This document shows positions 45,119-57,650 of a DNA stretch of 64,000 bases, piece after piece. A model generated the notes under the pieces. It saw only the letters and a program-made list of their open reading frames with translations, was not told the DNA's origin and made no database searches. The stretch comes from Marsupella aquatica (taxonomy: Eukaryota; Marchantiophyta): NCBI GenBank assembly GCA_973895155.1, contig OZ316895.1, forward strand, positions 21,638,001 to 21,702,000, in the 5' to 3' direction. The number at the start of each line of letters is the position of its first letter. The stretch's first letter is position 1. A program made the position numbers and the translations under genes.

Positions 45119-46240
45119 CTAAACAAAGAATCCCCACGACACCGGTGTCGGCCTAAAAATCTGCGCTATCATGGGGCTGTTGGGGGGTTTGGGCTTTCTT
45201 GCTGCCAGTCTTGGTGCCGACTCCTCCTTTGGTGCCCTTGCTTGTAGGAGGAATATTGGTGCAAAGGTCTGACTCCGAGCATACCGGCACAACAATGGCA
45301 TGTGATAACCAAGCCGGGACACGCTCCCTTGGCCTATCACTTGTCGTTCCTCCTTCAAGATCTTCTTCAATTGGATGAGGAGGTACCCATTGTAGTCTCG
45401 ACTTGAGTCTAGCCTCTCTGCCAGGTAAACCTGTGCCTTGTTGATCTTTGGCCTCACCAGGTTACAATGCATTGTCACCTACAAAAAATCAATCATTTCT
45501 CCAACGTGCGGCGGGTTGGTGCAGGTGTTCTGAAAGAAGCCATTCTTTGTTGATGGCTCGGGGAACAATCTAAACCCCTTGTTTGGCAAGTTCTTTCGGG
45601 TGTCTACCTTGGTCTTGTTGCCTATCCACAAGCCAAATACTTTGGCAATCACCTTGGGAGTGAGATAGAATTCCCTTCCGTAGACCTTGGTTGCATTTGA
45701 CTCGTGATCCCATGATCCCACAAATTCCAGCAAATCTCATTCTGGCACCTTTGGCTTTAGCCACGGTAATCTAACAAAGGTCTCCAAGCCCGATCAGGCC
45801 ATGAAGGCTTGGTACTTTCTGGACTGCATGGTTGTAAAACATGCATCCTCCTCCCGTGCAAAATGTAATTGCACTGCTTGTGATACATATGACCGTCGCC
45901 CATCCTTTCCATGTATCATCTCTGGTAGGGATGACATTGACTGGGTCGACCTCTAGTTCCTTGGCTTCCTCCTGCCTCTGTCTCCCTTGCTCGGCCGACT
46001 TTCTAGATGCTGTCAACCTTGTTCTTTTGCCAGGGTGGTTTCTTCGTTGTAGGTCATCCTCTTTATTTTGGCCGCTTTTGAAGACTTCCCCAACACTATT
46101 GCTTTTGTCCACGCCTCAGTGCAACCCTTCAGGTCCCAATATTCATCGTTGCAACGATTGATGGCCTCTTGGATGCCAACGATTTTATTCTTTTGAAATA
46201 GAAGATCATCAAGATGATCGGCAATAGTCATCCACAAGAA
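45119..46240 (-). pseudogene. Unidentified retroelement-like ORF relic
   Basis: Complement frames 46,237-46,013, 45,733-45,482 and 45,478-45,119 can be chained. The middle piece reads LEFVGSWDHESNATKVYGRE then FYLTPKVIAKVFGLWIGN. The last reads MHCNLVRPKINKAQVYLAER and YNGYLLIQLKKILKEERQVI. The two are in one frame, separated by a TAG that could instead be a splice acceptor (TTTTTGTAG). The pattern loosely recalls the putative plant transposon protein domain of Athila-like gag regions. That assignment is weak, so it is left unnamed. Confidence 0.35.
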
Positions 46241-46929
46241 TTTAGCCTTGATGAGCTCTCCTCCTAGAAAGGCAAAATTTTGCGATTCCCACAGCCGATC
46301 AAGCTCTTGTCATTCTTGTCCTGCTCTCTCCAACTCCTCATCCTCGTATGTCCCAATGTACTCAATTGCTCGTTCAAACAGACATTCCCAAAAGTGTGCA
46401 GCTTGATTGACGTTGCTCATTCCCACCTTGTGTCGATGCTTGGTACCTACTTCTCCCTCAGTGTTGATCTCAGTAGTTGATAGTCATTGGCTTCTCCTCG
46501 CAATTTGCTCGATCAATGTTTGCAAATGAGCCGTCACCCTTGGTGAACCTCCCTTATCCACCTCCAGCCTACCGTTGCCTGACTTGGTCGTTGATTTTTT
46601 ATAGGACTAAAATTTCTTTTTGGAACAAACAAGATAGATTTAAATGTTCCTCCAAAATATAACAAGGGGTACTTGGGGAGGATTCGGTCACAGGTATGTC
46701 TCATTACATTTCCTTTAGTGAGGGCCCAGGGTCCTTAAGTTGGCCGATACTTAGGTAGCATTGGGGATGTTATTGAGATGCCTCCAACCTAGGGCATCTG
46801 ATCTTGCTTGGATGCATGCCCCTACCGAGGATGTTTGTCTACACCTACACACTTTTGACGTATCTATTCGAGAGACTTTTGCCTCCCTATTAGGTCTTGG
46901 TTCTTTGCTCTCATCTCCATTGCTTCATC

Positions 46930-47990
46930 AACAACTCACACTTCTTATTTATCAAGGGGTTTTTTGGGCTTACTTCCATTGAGAGCATAGCACCAATGAA
47001 TGGCATTTTTGAGTTCATGAGCAATCTCGTTATCTTTCTTGGCCGACCGCTTCCTTGTTGAGGATCAGCCCTTTTTACTATCATCTCGTATGGAGGTTGA
47101 GGAGGGTTCCCTCCCATTTTAGGTTTATTTGCAAGATGCCCGGTCCTCACTATCGGATCTTGTATGAGGCGCATTATTTTATCTTGAGGAGTTTTTATCC
47201 TTGGACCCTCTCCGTCTTCAGGCTGACCTTGTTGAGCGTATGCACACTTTCACCCTTTCTAGCATCCTCGCTAAGGCACCTAAAATAGACCGAGTTTGGA
47301 TTCTTTATTCTGGAGGAAAAGGTGCTGGAGAGTGGCTTCAGGCCAATCCGACCATCCCTCATCTGCGAATGGCTTCAAAGGAGTTCTCCACCGCCATTCA
47401 TCTTGTTGGTTTTCTCACTTCATGCACATGTGGGAAACCTTGTGATCCCACAAGGGTCCATCTTCTTTGATGTAGTTTGGGTAGCAAAACCATCGTTGTT
47501 CATGATGCTGTGCGAGATGCTACTGCTCTGGTTCTCTCAAGGTCTTTGGTACAACATGCACTAGGAGGATGCTTGAGCTACCTGGTCCTCCCTCACAACA
47601 ATTGCGGGTTGACTTGACCATGGTCCGTGATGGTCGACATGCTTTGGCGGATGTTGTGGGTGCAAATCCTTTGCGGCTAGACCTTGTTGAGTTAGCTGCG
47701 ACAATGACAGGGGCATCCTGGGCGCCCTCAACAAAGGAGGAAAAATATGCCGCTCAAGCTTCATCTGATACCTTTCTCCCCCTCGCTATTGAGCTCTTTG
47801 GGCGTCTTCATCATCAGCTCAATGGGCTCCTTCGACAAGCTGCTCGTGCTGTTCACAAATGGATGGGTTCACTATCCATCTTGACCACACACTTTTGTCT
47901 TCGCATTTCAGTGGCCTTATAGCGTGCCCAAGCTCGAGCCATTTATCGTCAATCTCTCAATCCCCCTGCAGACGCTAGCCCCCCTAGAGG
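46930..47990 (+). pseudogene. C-terminal relic of a non-LTR retroelement (RLE-like region)
   Basis: In changing frames the plus strand gives KGFFGLTSIESIAPMNGIF, PHLRMASKEFSTAIHLVGFL, CTCGKPCDPTRVHLL, KTIVVHDAVRDATALVLSRS and VDLTMVRDGRHALADVVGAN, then ASSDTFLPLAIELFGRLHHQ and LNGLLRQAARAVHKW. The order C-x-C...H, then HDAVRDA, then a D...DVV pair resembles the knuckle plus restriction-like endonuclease region downstream of RT in R2-type elements. The RT itself is missing. It is a truncated, multiply broken copy. Confidence 0.55.
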
Positions 47991-48941
47991 ACATTCATGT
48001 CCCACTAGCTTTTGTCATATATTCCAATGTAGACACTAATTATTGAGTTTGCACTCATGTAGTGTTTGACACTTAACTCTTTTTATTAGTCTTTTTTAGG
48101 TTTACATTTGCTTTTCTTTTGTCTGGTTAGTGTTTGTTCATTGTGGAACTCTTTTTAGGGTTCCTTTTGCTCACTCTCTTTTAGTTCCTCTTCTTGGTTT
48201 TTAGGGGTTTCCTTTTGCTCACTTCTTTTAGTTCCTCTTTCTTGGTTTTTAGGGTTTCCTTTTGCTCACTTCTTTTGCGTTTGGTTTTGTCCACTTGGGA
48301 CCTCTCTTGTTTATTCTTTTGTACTCTATTTGGCCTTTTTCTGTATAAAGTATGTGTATATTCTCTTTTTCATTCCTTTCATTGTACTTTATTTTTCCCT
48401 AAATTATACATTTTGGTGAGAGTTTCTTTACTTTCTCTTTACTTTCATTGTGCTTTGGTTTTTCCTGTTTTATAAATTTTGGGGTTTCATTTTTTACTTA
48501 CTTGAAAAGTCTTAATTACTTTTGGCTATACTTTGCTAGGTTTGTTTTCTTCCAATCCTAAATTTTCCCACCTAGAGCCAGAACCTGACCCTTAAAGCAA
48601 ATAAGCTAGTAGTCATCCTTATGGTCACTTAGGGAATATTTCTAGCCTCTTCTCCTTGTAACGACTGCCACCTACTTCAAACTAAAAAAAAAACCTTAAA
48701 ATTGACGCCCTGTAGAACTAAAAATGCAGGGATACCAGTGAACTTGTCTGGTGGGACCCTAAATGGCCACCTTGCCTTACTGGGTGGGAGCCAACCCCTC
48801 CTTACCACCTGGCACCTGGCATGTGCACGAGTCAGGTACGTTATTGTCAGATTACCTGCTCACCACACGTCGCCAGCACCCGCGCTCGCCAGATCTCAGT
48901 CCCACGAGGCACGAGGTGCCAGCCACCTTACTACAGCGCTG
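47991..48941. other. T-rich gene-free stretch
   Basis: TTTAGTTCCTCTTTCTTGG-like words repeat loosely at 48,150-48,280. No gene was recognised. Confidence 0.5.
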
Positions 48942-49760
48942 GCCTCCACCCAAAGAAATACACTGTACGACTGGACTCTAGACCCGAATGACCATCAATG
49001 AAAATACGCTCATTAAAGCCATCGTCTCGCATGATTTATTCAATCTTCCCTACCGCACTGGGATAGTCTTATTATGGGGGTGCATTTTACAATGGCCGCA
49101 AGAATGAATTACTCAATTCCGGATTACATGTCAGGCTTGCCTCCACCAAAGGAAAAACACTTTACTACTGGAGTCTGGACCTCAATAACCATCAATGAAA
49201 ATTGACTCCCATTGAAGCCGTGTCTCGCATCATTGATTAATTGTACCATACCGGTGATAGTGTGATACCGCGCTGCCCCTAATCCCCGATAGGCTTATTA
49301 CGGGTCGGGGGTGCCTTTTACAACGGCCGCACAGTGAGTTCTGGATTACATGTCAGGCTGGCCTCCACCAAAGGAAAAACACTTTACTACCGGACTCTGG
49401 ACCTCAATATAACCATCAATGAACTCCCATTAAAGCCGTTGTCTCGTTTGATTAATTAATTTAACCATACCGTGCTGCACTGCTGCGATAGTCTTATCAC
49501 GGGGCCCGTTTACAACGGCCGCACAATGAATTCCGGATTACATGTGAAGCTGGCCTCGACGAAAGGAAAAATACTTTTACTACTGGAGTACTGGACTCTA
49601 GACCTAAATAACCATCAATGAAAATTGACGCCCATTAAAGCCGTTGTCGGGCATGATTAATTAAATTTTCCATGCCGTGCTGCAGTGCTCTAGTCTTAAT
49701 TGCGGGGTGCACTTTACGAATGCGGAATGCCGCACAATGAATTCCGGATTACATGTCAGG
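48942..49760 (+). repeat. Four tandem repeats of about 205 bp upstream of the COR413 gene
   Basis: GCCTCCACC (or GCCTCGACG) starts units at 48942, 49140, 49361 and 49553, with lengths of about 198, 221, 192 and 208 bp. Shared blocks are AACCATCAATGAAAATTGAC, CCCATTAAAGCCGTTGTC, TTTACAACGGCCGCACAATG and TTCCGGATTACATGTCAGG. The array ends about 325 bp before the COR413 ATG. Copies are well diverged, so it is not a recent expansion. Confidence 0.9.
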
Positions 49761-49762
49761 AA

Positions 49763-49769
49763 ACGTGTC
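49763..49769 (+). promoter_or_regulatory. ABRE-like motif ACGTGTC
   Basis: ACGTGTC matches the ABA-response consensus ACGTGKC and lies about 320 bp before the COR413 start codon, just after the repeat array. COR413 genes are commonly cold- and ABA-responsive, so the position is suggestive. A single 7-mer is weak evidence. Confidence 0.35.
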
Positions 49770-50084
49770 GAGATACGTAGAATCCGGGATAATGCTAGTT
49801 AAATCGGTGCCGTCCATCATGACTCAGATCGGAAGATTCTCGGGGAGTGACGATGCCACGGAAGCGTCAGGGGATGGGCACTGTACTGCGCATACAGCTA
49901 AGGGATCGGACCTCGAGAGGCGAATATACTGGGTTGAAGCTCGAGCTTCTTATCTGTATATGCAGCTCGAGATTGCTTGGTGAGCCATCGAGGAGGGGAC
50001 AGGGGAGCTGAATTTGCATAGCGTTGCTCTGTGGGTTCGATTGATTGCAAGATTTCCCAGGAAATCGCAGGAAGGGGACTCAAA

Positions 50085-52166
50085 ATGTATCAGTCGAGGA
50101 GCTTGCTGGAGCAGTACATTGAGCAGCCGATCAACATGGACGGCGGCTCCGTTGCTCGGGACTTCCAGATTATTGGCCAGGCGTCCCAGCACATCGGAGA
50201 GCAGATGTACGCCGGGCTTTTGCTGTCGTTCAAGTTTGGGACGATTTTCCAGTACTTGGCCGTCGTTGCTGCCATGTGAGTAGACTCTCAATCACCTTTC
50301 CAATCAAAGTCCGTGTCGAGGTGTACCGTCACGTGGATTGTGGGTTTGCATGGACGGATCTGTGATCCAACAAGGTCTCTCTGAGTTACTTAGAATTCAG
50401 GACATCCTCTGTATCTGAAGGGGGTTGAGATTGGAGCTTTGCAGCCGTGTGTCTCTTCATTAATATTCGCTTTTCCTTCAATCACACTTGTGTGAACTCC
50501 TCTCCATTCTTTGGAGTACATGCATTTGTACGAACGCATGCCCTGAGCTGCCCTGAGCTGCCCTGAGCTCGGGTCTGTAACGAGTCTAGGAGAAGCGACC
50601 CTTTGAGTCGTTTCTAGGACTGTCGTCGTTTGGTCCGAGTTCAGTCTTTCTTATTATCGGGGAAATGTACCTGAAGTTTGTCTGTCTACATGGGATATTT
50701 GGCTCGTCTTTCTTAGCTGAGGCAACAACCATGTCGAATGTAGTGGTTAGTAAGAAGTTTTTTCCAAACTCAATACTCGCTTGGCGATTATCTGCTTTGA
50801 CGTGCACTTCCAGCGGAATAGCGATGGTGGCTGCCGGTATTGAAGAGTAAAGCAGTGAAGTGCTGTAGCTCGCAGTAGGGCGAACGTACTTTTTCTCCAC
50901 GTGGATTTTGGATCACTTTATGGACACCGGGCTGTTCTAGCTGGCCAGAAGCTCGCAGGAAGCTTGAACAGAGTTTGTTCCACTTTGTATGTCGGGTGGC
51001 TCACGCAGAGCACATATGCACACGATTGCACTCGTGTTGTTCGTCGGACACATAAATGTGGACTTCCTCTCATTTGAGCCGTCAGTAGGCTTGGCTGTGG
51101 AGCTCCTAGTGTACCTGCATTCGAGATGGTTTGATGACAGCCTTCCTGTCAGTAGGAACGTGGGCATGAATTGATATTAGCCATCCAGGGATTCGAAAGT
51201 GTTGGTCACGTAAGTAGATACGACTGAGCCTGGACGCAGCGAAGGAGCTGTTGCCTCCGAGGTGGCCATATTGTCAGAAGTTGATACTGTGTGTCAATCT
51301 CCCATTGACCTCGGAAAAACGATGGTTATACTGTGAAGTACGTCGAAATCAATCTCATGCAAGTAGTAAGTTGTACCTGTGCCTACGGCGGCTTGTGCTG
51401 ACGAAGATGTCGTCCTACCTGATTGCAGCTACTTGTTCGTCATTGATCGCACCCACTGGCGAACAAATCTCCTCACCACCTTACTCGTGCCTTACATTTT
51501 TCTGAATCTTCCCGACTTCATCCTCCACTACGTTCGGTAAGCATTGTCCCTTCGTTCTAGTGTTCGCAGTCTGTTTGAATGAGTATCCTTCGACCGTTTA
51601 TGATCGTGTGAATCATTTGTGACAACGCTTGTAATCCCTCGTAAGCAAGGAGTTCATTCATTAGAGGATATAGTTTTAATGATTTAATGTGTCCGATGTT
51701 CGAGTTACGTTTTCTTATCGAAGTTGTGGTGATGGAGGAGAGGCTGCTTTGTAGTTGTTGAAAAAAGTTGTTCCAACTTACTGAGTGGAATGAGGTTTAT
51801 CCGGTTGGGCTAATGTTATCGTCACGTCGACAACGGATGTAATGCAGAGGTCAAATTGGAGCTTGGATTGCGTTCATCGCAGTGGTGCTCCGGTTGTTCC
51901 TACCGCAGTACATTCCCCCACACTCTGAGCTTCCCGCCGCCCTGATTCTCCTTCTCGTCACAGCTCCGAAAACGCTCATCGGCTTCCGCTTCTGGTTGCC
52001 GGGTGAAATCATCAGCATTGGCATTGGCTTCTACTTGCTGTACGAGCACATTATCCATGCCGGAGGTTTTAAGAAAGCTTTCGCCGAGAGAGGAGTGTTG
52101 ATCACCATCGGCATCCTGCTCCTCTTCGTCGCCCCAGTTTGGCAGTTGGTTTTTGGGCTAATCTAA
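50085..52166 (+). CDS. COR413-type cold-regulated membrane protein
   Basis: Three exons, 50085-50275, 51429-51536 and 51848-52166, have GT-AG junctions and consistent phase (2, 2) and encode 205 residues. Exon 2 gives YLFVIDRTHWRTNLLTTLLV then PYIFLNLPDF. Exon 3 gives GAWIAFIAVVLRLFLPQYIP, ELPAALILLLVTAPKT, YLLYEHIIHAGGFKKAF and a hydrophobic end LLLFVAPVWQLVFGLI. These are the hallmark phrases of the plant COR413 family (DRTNWRTN, GKWIAFIAVVLRLFFP, L.EHI.ASGGF). Five or six membrane spans are visible. There is no obvious transit peptide, which favours the plasma-membrane subgroup over the plastid one. Length fits the family. The ATG at 50085 is the first methionine in frame after stop-free but non-ATG upstream codons. 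In the family it is linked to cold and ABA responses, biochemical role unknown. Confidence 0.95.
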
Positions 52167-52520
52167 TCGGCCTGCTGTGTGTACTTTGGGGATGGTGACG
52201 ATGTAGTCCCCAATGTCGCTCCTGCTCGCACTCCTTCTGCTAATTAATCATGGGACGTGGAAGGAAGAAGGAGGCTATAAGTTTCTATCAAGACTTGTGA
52301 ATTATAATGATGTGAATAGTAAGGACAAATCATCCTACCACGTGAGTGTATCTTTAATGTCTTCGTGAGGTTCTCTCGATGAAATATTATACTGCTGCAC
52401 ACTTCGTGACATGCGTTTGTTTCGATGAACGTTGGCCTTCGACTCTGCTTGCTGATGGACAAGTTTTGGATGCCCACGAAAAGGCAATCATCAACTAGAA
52501 ATGTTGGCATTGTGGGCTAA

Positions 52521-52526
52521 AATAAA
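52521..52526 (+). terminator. Candidate poly-A signal of the COR413 gene
   Basis: AATAAA lies 355 bp after the stop codon, in an AT-rich stretch. It is the first perfect hexamer noticed downstream; the true 3' end is not known. Confidence 0.4.
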
Positions 52527-53930
52527 GAACTGTGCAATTCTACGATAGATACTGAAGAAAACTGTGATGTGTACTCTCGATCGAAAAGTGAGGGGGAAGT
52601 CATGTCATATTAAATTAACTTACACTCGCCCATCCCCGTCTCCCCCCCTCCCGAATTTTTGCTCCAAACCCAGAAGTGCACCTCCAAACCCAGAAGTGCA
52701 CCTATGAATCTAACCTAAGATAGAAATTATTCTGAAGTCGGTGCCTGGGACCTAAGATGATGTACTTCCCTTGGTTGGTTCTTATATTTGGTTTTAAGTC
52801 TACTTCTAATCTCCTATTGACTCCTTTGTAGGTCCATTGGGTAAGTTTCGACTTCATAATTACCAATGCAACCATTAGGGATAGTACAGAAGAAAAACTT
52901 GTGAACTTGTGAGGTAAGCGAAGATGGTAGTGTGGAATAATCCGATTCAGTTTAGGTCTCGTATGATTTGCGACATTGCTTACCGTTAAAATAAATGTGG
53001 TTCATTGGACATTCTGGCACTTCCCGGTGAGGAAAGCCAACTTGGCTTTACGAAAACCTAGCTTCGCTTACTTCACAAGTAGGAAAGGAGGATTTATAGC
53101 TGACCCATCTAACTTGTATTATCACATGCCAAACGGAAAATGGCATGTTGAAATTGTTCCATAGTAACGTCGCATTCCTAGAGCCCGAACAATAAGCTAT
53201 CACATCCCCAATCTGCACACAACGTGAAATTACTCTGGCTAGACATGAAAATGGCTCGGCCACTCATGATAGAAGTTTCACCACATTCCAGAGTGAATGT
53301 GTAAATTCCCAAGATTATACCTTACAAGTATAGACACCGTGTGAAGCTACATTTGTTCTGCTTTTGTTCTGGTGTAAACAAAAGTTCGTTGGCCTGCATA
53401 AGTGGGGAAAAGGTACCACATCTCAAAACTGCATGTGTATCAGTCCTCACTCCAAAGTGATTGTACCTAAGAATACGTACTTCGTTTGAAACCACTATTG
53501 TTGGACACACTAATGTGGGTTGGCCGGTATAAGTAGGGTAGACCAAGCTGAAGACCTAAGCACGCAATGAAAGTGCTCAAACAGAAATGGGCCCAAAAGG
53601 GCTTGCCAAGAACCTTATCCAGAACTTGCACCAGTTTAAACTATGAGACAGACCTAAACAATATCTGACAGGAAAGGAGTGAACATGCTAGAAAGGATCT
53701 GATTATACATATGGTCAGAGATGTCATTATACACAAGGTTTATGAATACCTGCCCAACACGATGCAATTGAGAACAACCTCCTCAGCAGTGGGAACTATG
53801 TCATGCACAACCAAGTACAGCAAGGATCTGGCATCTCAAAGCTGCACCCCAAAACATAATCAAATAGGAAAAGGTAAAGTTTGTCATTGCCCAATGCAAG
53901 ATGCCACTCTACAAATGTAAGATTGTCATA
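52527..53930. other. Gene-free stretch
   Basis: Apart from a 19-bp tandem duplication (CCAAACCCAGAAGTGCACCT) near 52,663-52,702 nothing was recognised. Confidence 0.5.
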
Positions 53931-53931
53931 T

Positions 53932-55320
53932 TTAGGATGGAAAAGTTACTCTTGCCTGTATATTTTCTATTAGTTTGTATATTTGTATACTACTACATAT
54001 GTAAGATTTCTTCAAACATGACCCCACAATCTCTAGACAACTCCCTTTTGTCTTCATGAGAAGTACTTGTTGAAAATCTCGTGCAAACACAACCTCAACT
54101 CTTCCAAAAGTTTGGTCACAATCTTGCATGTCATGTAGCGTTCTATCCAACGCCTCAACTCCATGCCGATGGATCATGAGTGCTTCATCCCATAAAATAA
54201 AAGTGGCCCTCCGTAACAATCCACCAAGGTCTTATTTTTTAACAACACATGTGGACGTTGAGATTGGTTTCAACGGAAGCTTGAATTGTGAATGGGCAGT
54301 GCGTCCTCCATCTAACAAAAGACCTGCAATACCCGAGGAAGCCACAGCCAATGCCACATCCCCATATGTACTCACTCTCCTCAATATAGCATTCTCAACA
54401 AATATTTTGCCTACCCCCCTTGTCCATTAACAAAAAATGTTCCTCCATCTTGAGCCCTCATAGTTGCAGGTATTGCAGCATAGGCTGCCCTCTCACTGTA
54501 GTTTAACAACGGCTATTGTTCTGCAAGTTGTTCAAGAAGTGCATCAATTGGGTAGCATGTCTCCTCCCGTATCAAACGACTACTGTTTTCCGGTTCTTCA
54601 AAAAATTGCATACTTGGAAGCAAAAGACCAAAACCAACAATGTTTTACCAATACAAACTTTTCAAAGCCTCATCAATTAGATAGAGAGCAAAACTCTATT
54701 GTTCATCCTCAATGAAATCCAAAAGCCCAGACCAAACACCAACAATATTTTACCAATACAAACTTTTCAAAGCCTCATCAATAAGATAAAGAGCATTGAA
54801 GCTCTATTGTTCATCCTCAATGAAATCCAAAATACCCATTGAGTGCAGTTGATAGCAACAATCATCACTCAAATTGGATGCATGTTGGGTCCATAGGTCG
54901 CCCAATTCTCGGGGGTTTCCATAGAATTGGTACATCAAGTGCAATGAAAAATAAGGTAGTTTTATTGGTTCTAAAAGAAGACGTAGAAATTTTTGTGGAA
55001 GAATATTTGGGTCTTTTAAATCCAATTTTGAGTTTTTTAAGAACATTAAGGTTTTTAATTCAAAACTTTGGAATATTCTTAAATAATTAAAAAAAATCTT
55101 ATGTTGTAGGGGGTACATGGCTTAAAACCGTCGTAGGTGATGGGGGGCCTCTATGTAGTGAGACCCCCGAGGCACATTCTAGCAACACCAAATAACATGA
55201 TTGTGATAAATATTTGTCAAAGTTGTGCACCCGTCTACATACCTGCAGCTTCTTGAAGACATCTATCCCATTCTTCATCATTCTTGTACAAAGCCCTAGC
55301 AAGAGCCGCAGCCTGAAAAG
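53932..55320 (-). pseudogene. Helitron PIF1-like helicase relic
   Basis: On the complement the order is DEEWDRCLQEAAGM and TGAQL (about 55,300-55,230), LWTQHASNLSDDCCYQLHSM (about 54,880), YLIDEALKSLYW, LLNYSERAAYAAIPATM, GGTFFVNGQGG (Walker A, its GKT frameshifted), VALAVASSGIAGLLLDGGRT then AHSQFKLPL, LLRRATFILWDEALMIHRHG (Walker B, DEA) and FGRVEVVFARDFQQVL. These are the phrases of the plant Helitron helicase. The Rep domain lies upstream in complete elements and was not found. Several stops, a frameshift and an internal 104-bp duplication show decay. Helitron ends (TC...CTAGT with hairpin) were not identified. Confidence 0.82.
54625..54832 (+). repeat. 104-bp tandem duplication inside the Helitron relic
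   Basis: ACCAATACAAACTTTTCAAAG begins (first 20 bases shared) at 54,648 and 54,752. Both copies run through TCTATTGTTCATCCTCAATG. On the complement it duplicates the YLIDEALKSLYW block of the helicase. Confidence 0.9.
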
Positions 55321-57650
55321 TTATATGAACAATGCCCTCAAAAGTCCTAAGGTCAAGGAATTGTTAGGTTATGCCTCTGGTATAACCTATTTACTTCCAT
55401 AGTACTAGTTAGGTTTTAGCAGATTAGGATATCACTCATTTGAGGTCCAGGTTCCCATAGACCATGGGATGAGGTATATCCAAGGGGAACACAAATGTGT
55501 GTTCACATTTGAGAGTTAAATCTTCTGTATGTAGAGGCTAGAGGGTGAGAGAGATCAGGTTATAGTGGAATTTGTGGAGCTAGGCTATGGTGGATGTATT
55601 GTTATGTTCATATTGATTCTTCTCTCACGGCCGTGGATGTAGCCTAGACGGGATGGACCATGTACTTTATTTGTTAGTGTTGATGAATCGTGTTGTATGC
55701 TAGTTCCTTTGCTGTCATGCTGTCCGATTAGATCTCCAACAGGAATGATGTTGCACCTTTGATATGAAGTAGAAGTGCTCGCATATGCCAGTTCACGTGG
55801 GCATTACTTCCACTGGCAGAGTAGCAAAATCTTAGAAATAATAATTATGTAGATTGTAAAAGATCTATAAAGGCAATAATTCATTCCAACTTGTGTAGAA
55901 AAAGGTTTACTTAGGGTGACCTCCAATTTTTCTTAGTGTTGAGTCTTTTGTGGGCAAAGGGCTTTGGTGGACCTCACTTTGGAATGGGGGTTTGTGCAAA
56001 AGTTGTTTGACATAGTTATGGAGCCTAAGTAAACCAAAATGAAGGGTTAGGCTTGCTCGGGATAACAAATGTTGAGCAAAATCTGTACTTATGTGGATCT
56101 GGCACCCCAGGTAGCATTAAGGTCAATCACATTTGGGAAATGTTTTATTACCTTCTATGTGGAATAGGCAGCATGGATGAGGGGCAGCAATGAATGACGG
56201 AACCTAACAAGGGCTCTCAAACCATAAAATTTGGTAAACTTTAATTTAGTAGATAAGGTTATGGACACAAAACATTATGGACTACCAACTTCATAATCTA
56301 TAACTTTTCTGCCAGAAAGACTGGTCATATGCGATGACCATAAATCATTGTAGAGGTTATTAAAAAAACCTTTTACGTGACCCAGGGAAAAAAACTATGA
56401 CTATGCTTATGGCCAAAAGTCATTGTCTCTAATAACTATGAAACTGACTCCGTAAGAGGCACTGATACATGAGTTTCCCATGACTACTAGATCATTCACA
56501 ATGGTAAGAGCATATCCAATGGGTACTGGGTTGGTCTACTGTAATGTTAGGCTGCCCAAACCTAGTATCATTGAGCAAAAAAAGGCAACCCCAATGGGTT
56601 ACTTGAATGCTATTGAGTTGTGAATTTACTGGGTTTTTTGGTTGCATACAAACCGCTGTAGAGCGCATTGAGTGAATATATGGTTGATCAAAGACCTAAT
56701 GATGAGTATCCAACTGTGCCTATGGGAGGTGGTACTAAAAATACCAATAACCATTGGGTTTGGATTTTGACATGTGATTCTATACACTATACTGAAAAGA
56801 AGACAATCATTACAGTGTCTTTAATTTTAATATCTACAACTAAAATACCCAATATCGCCAAATTTAGTCCACTGTAGTTCGTTTATTAAAACAGTTCTAG
56901 GTGGGAATGATCAGCAGCCATTGGATTCTTTTACACTTTTTTTCTGACCATTCAATGCGTCAAGGGGACCGTTCAATGTGAAAAGGGGCAAGGCAGGGGC
57001 ACTCCATCCTCAAGTTGGGCTTGCACACACTATGCCTGCCCTTGAACCCCAAGACGCAAGAGGTACCCTCCCTCATAATTATGCCATGGCCATGGGGCCT
57101 CGACTCCTGGGCTCCTGAGGCCGGTATGCCCTGCTGCCCACAACTCTCTCCCTCATAATTGACGTAGACCATGCTGCCCAGTGCCCAGCAGAGGAGCCAG
57201 TATGCAATGCTACCAGTGTCCACTACTCTAGCCAGGCCCTCGCCCTCCTCACTAGAGGCAATTGTTCTAGTTTTGTGCAACGCACAAACATGGCACTTGG
57301 CACTAATAAGGAAATAGTGTATACGGATGAAGATGCTCAAAGGGACGGTTTTTCACCCCCCCTCATCGACCCTGTCGCGGGCGTCGCGGTCCGGGTTCCA
57401 TGCAGTGCACATTTAATCCAGTCGACTCGGCGAACCGGGAAAGGTACTTTACAGGCTTTGCCGAACAGGTACGATATTTTGCTCAATGACGGGGAGCTTT
57501 TTTGTTTTCGAGCTTCGACCGAAAATTAGTGTCGGTGGCACGGTTCGACCTCACCACCTGGCGACAAACGGGTTTCTTTGCCCGCGCTTCAACTCACTTA
57601 CTGCCCGATTAGGCGCTCAATTATAGCGCCCAATTGTCAGTCGACAACGG
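55321..57650. other. Gene-free stretch before the O-fucosyltransferase gene
   Basis: No gene was supported. CCAATGGG-type words recur near 56,515-56,760 in both orientations, but terminal inverted repeats could not be matched. Composition becomes GC- and CpG-richer after 57.33 kb, as expected for approach to a gene. Confidence 0.5.

Noticed and set aside
50031-50084. Longer N-terminus of the COR413 protein beginning before 50085
   Set aside because: The extension has no ATG in frame; the ATG at 50085 gives normal family length.
56500-56885. Possible MITE with CCAATGGG words
   Set aside because: Terminal inverted repeats and a target duplication could not be matched.
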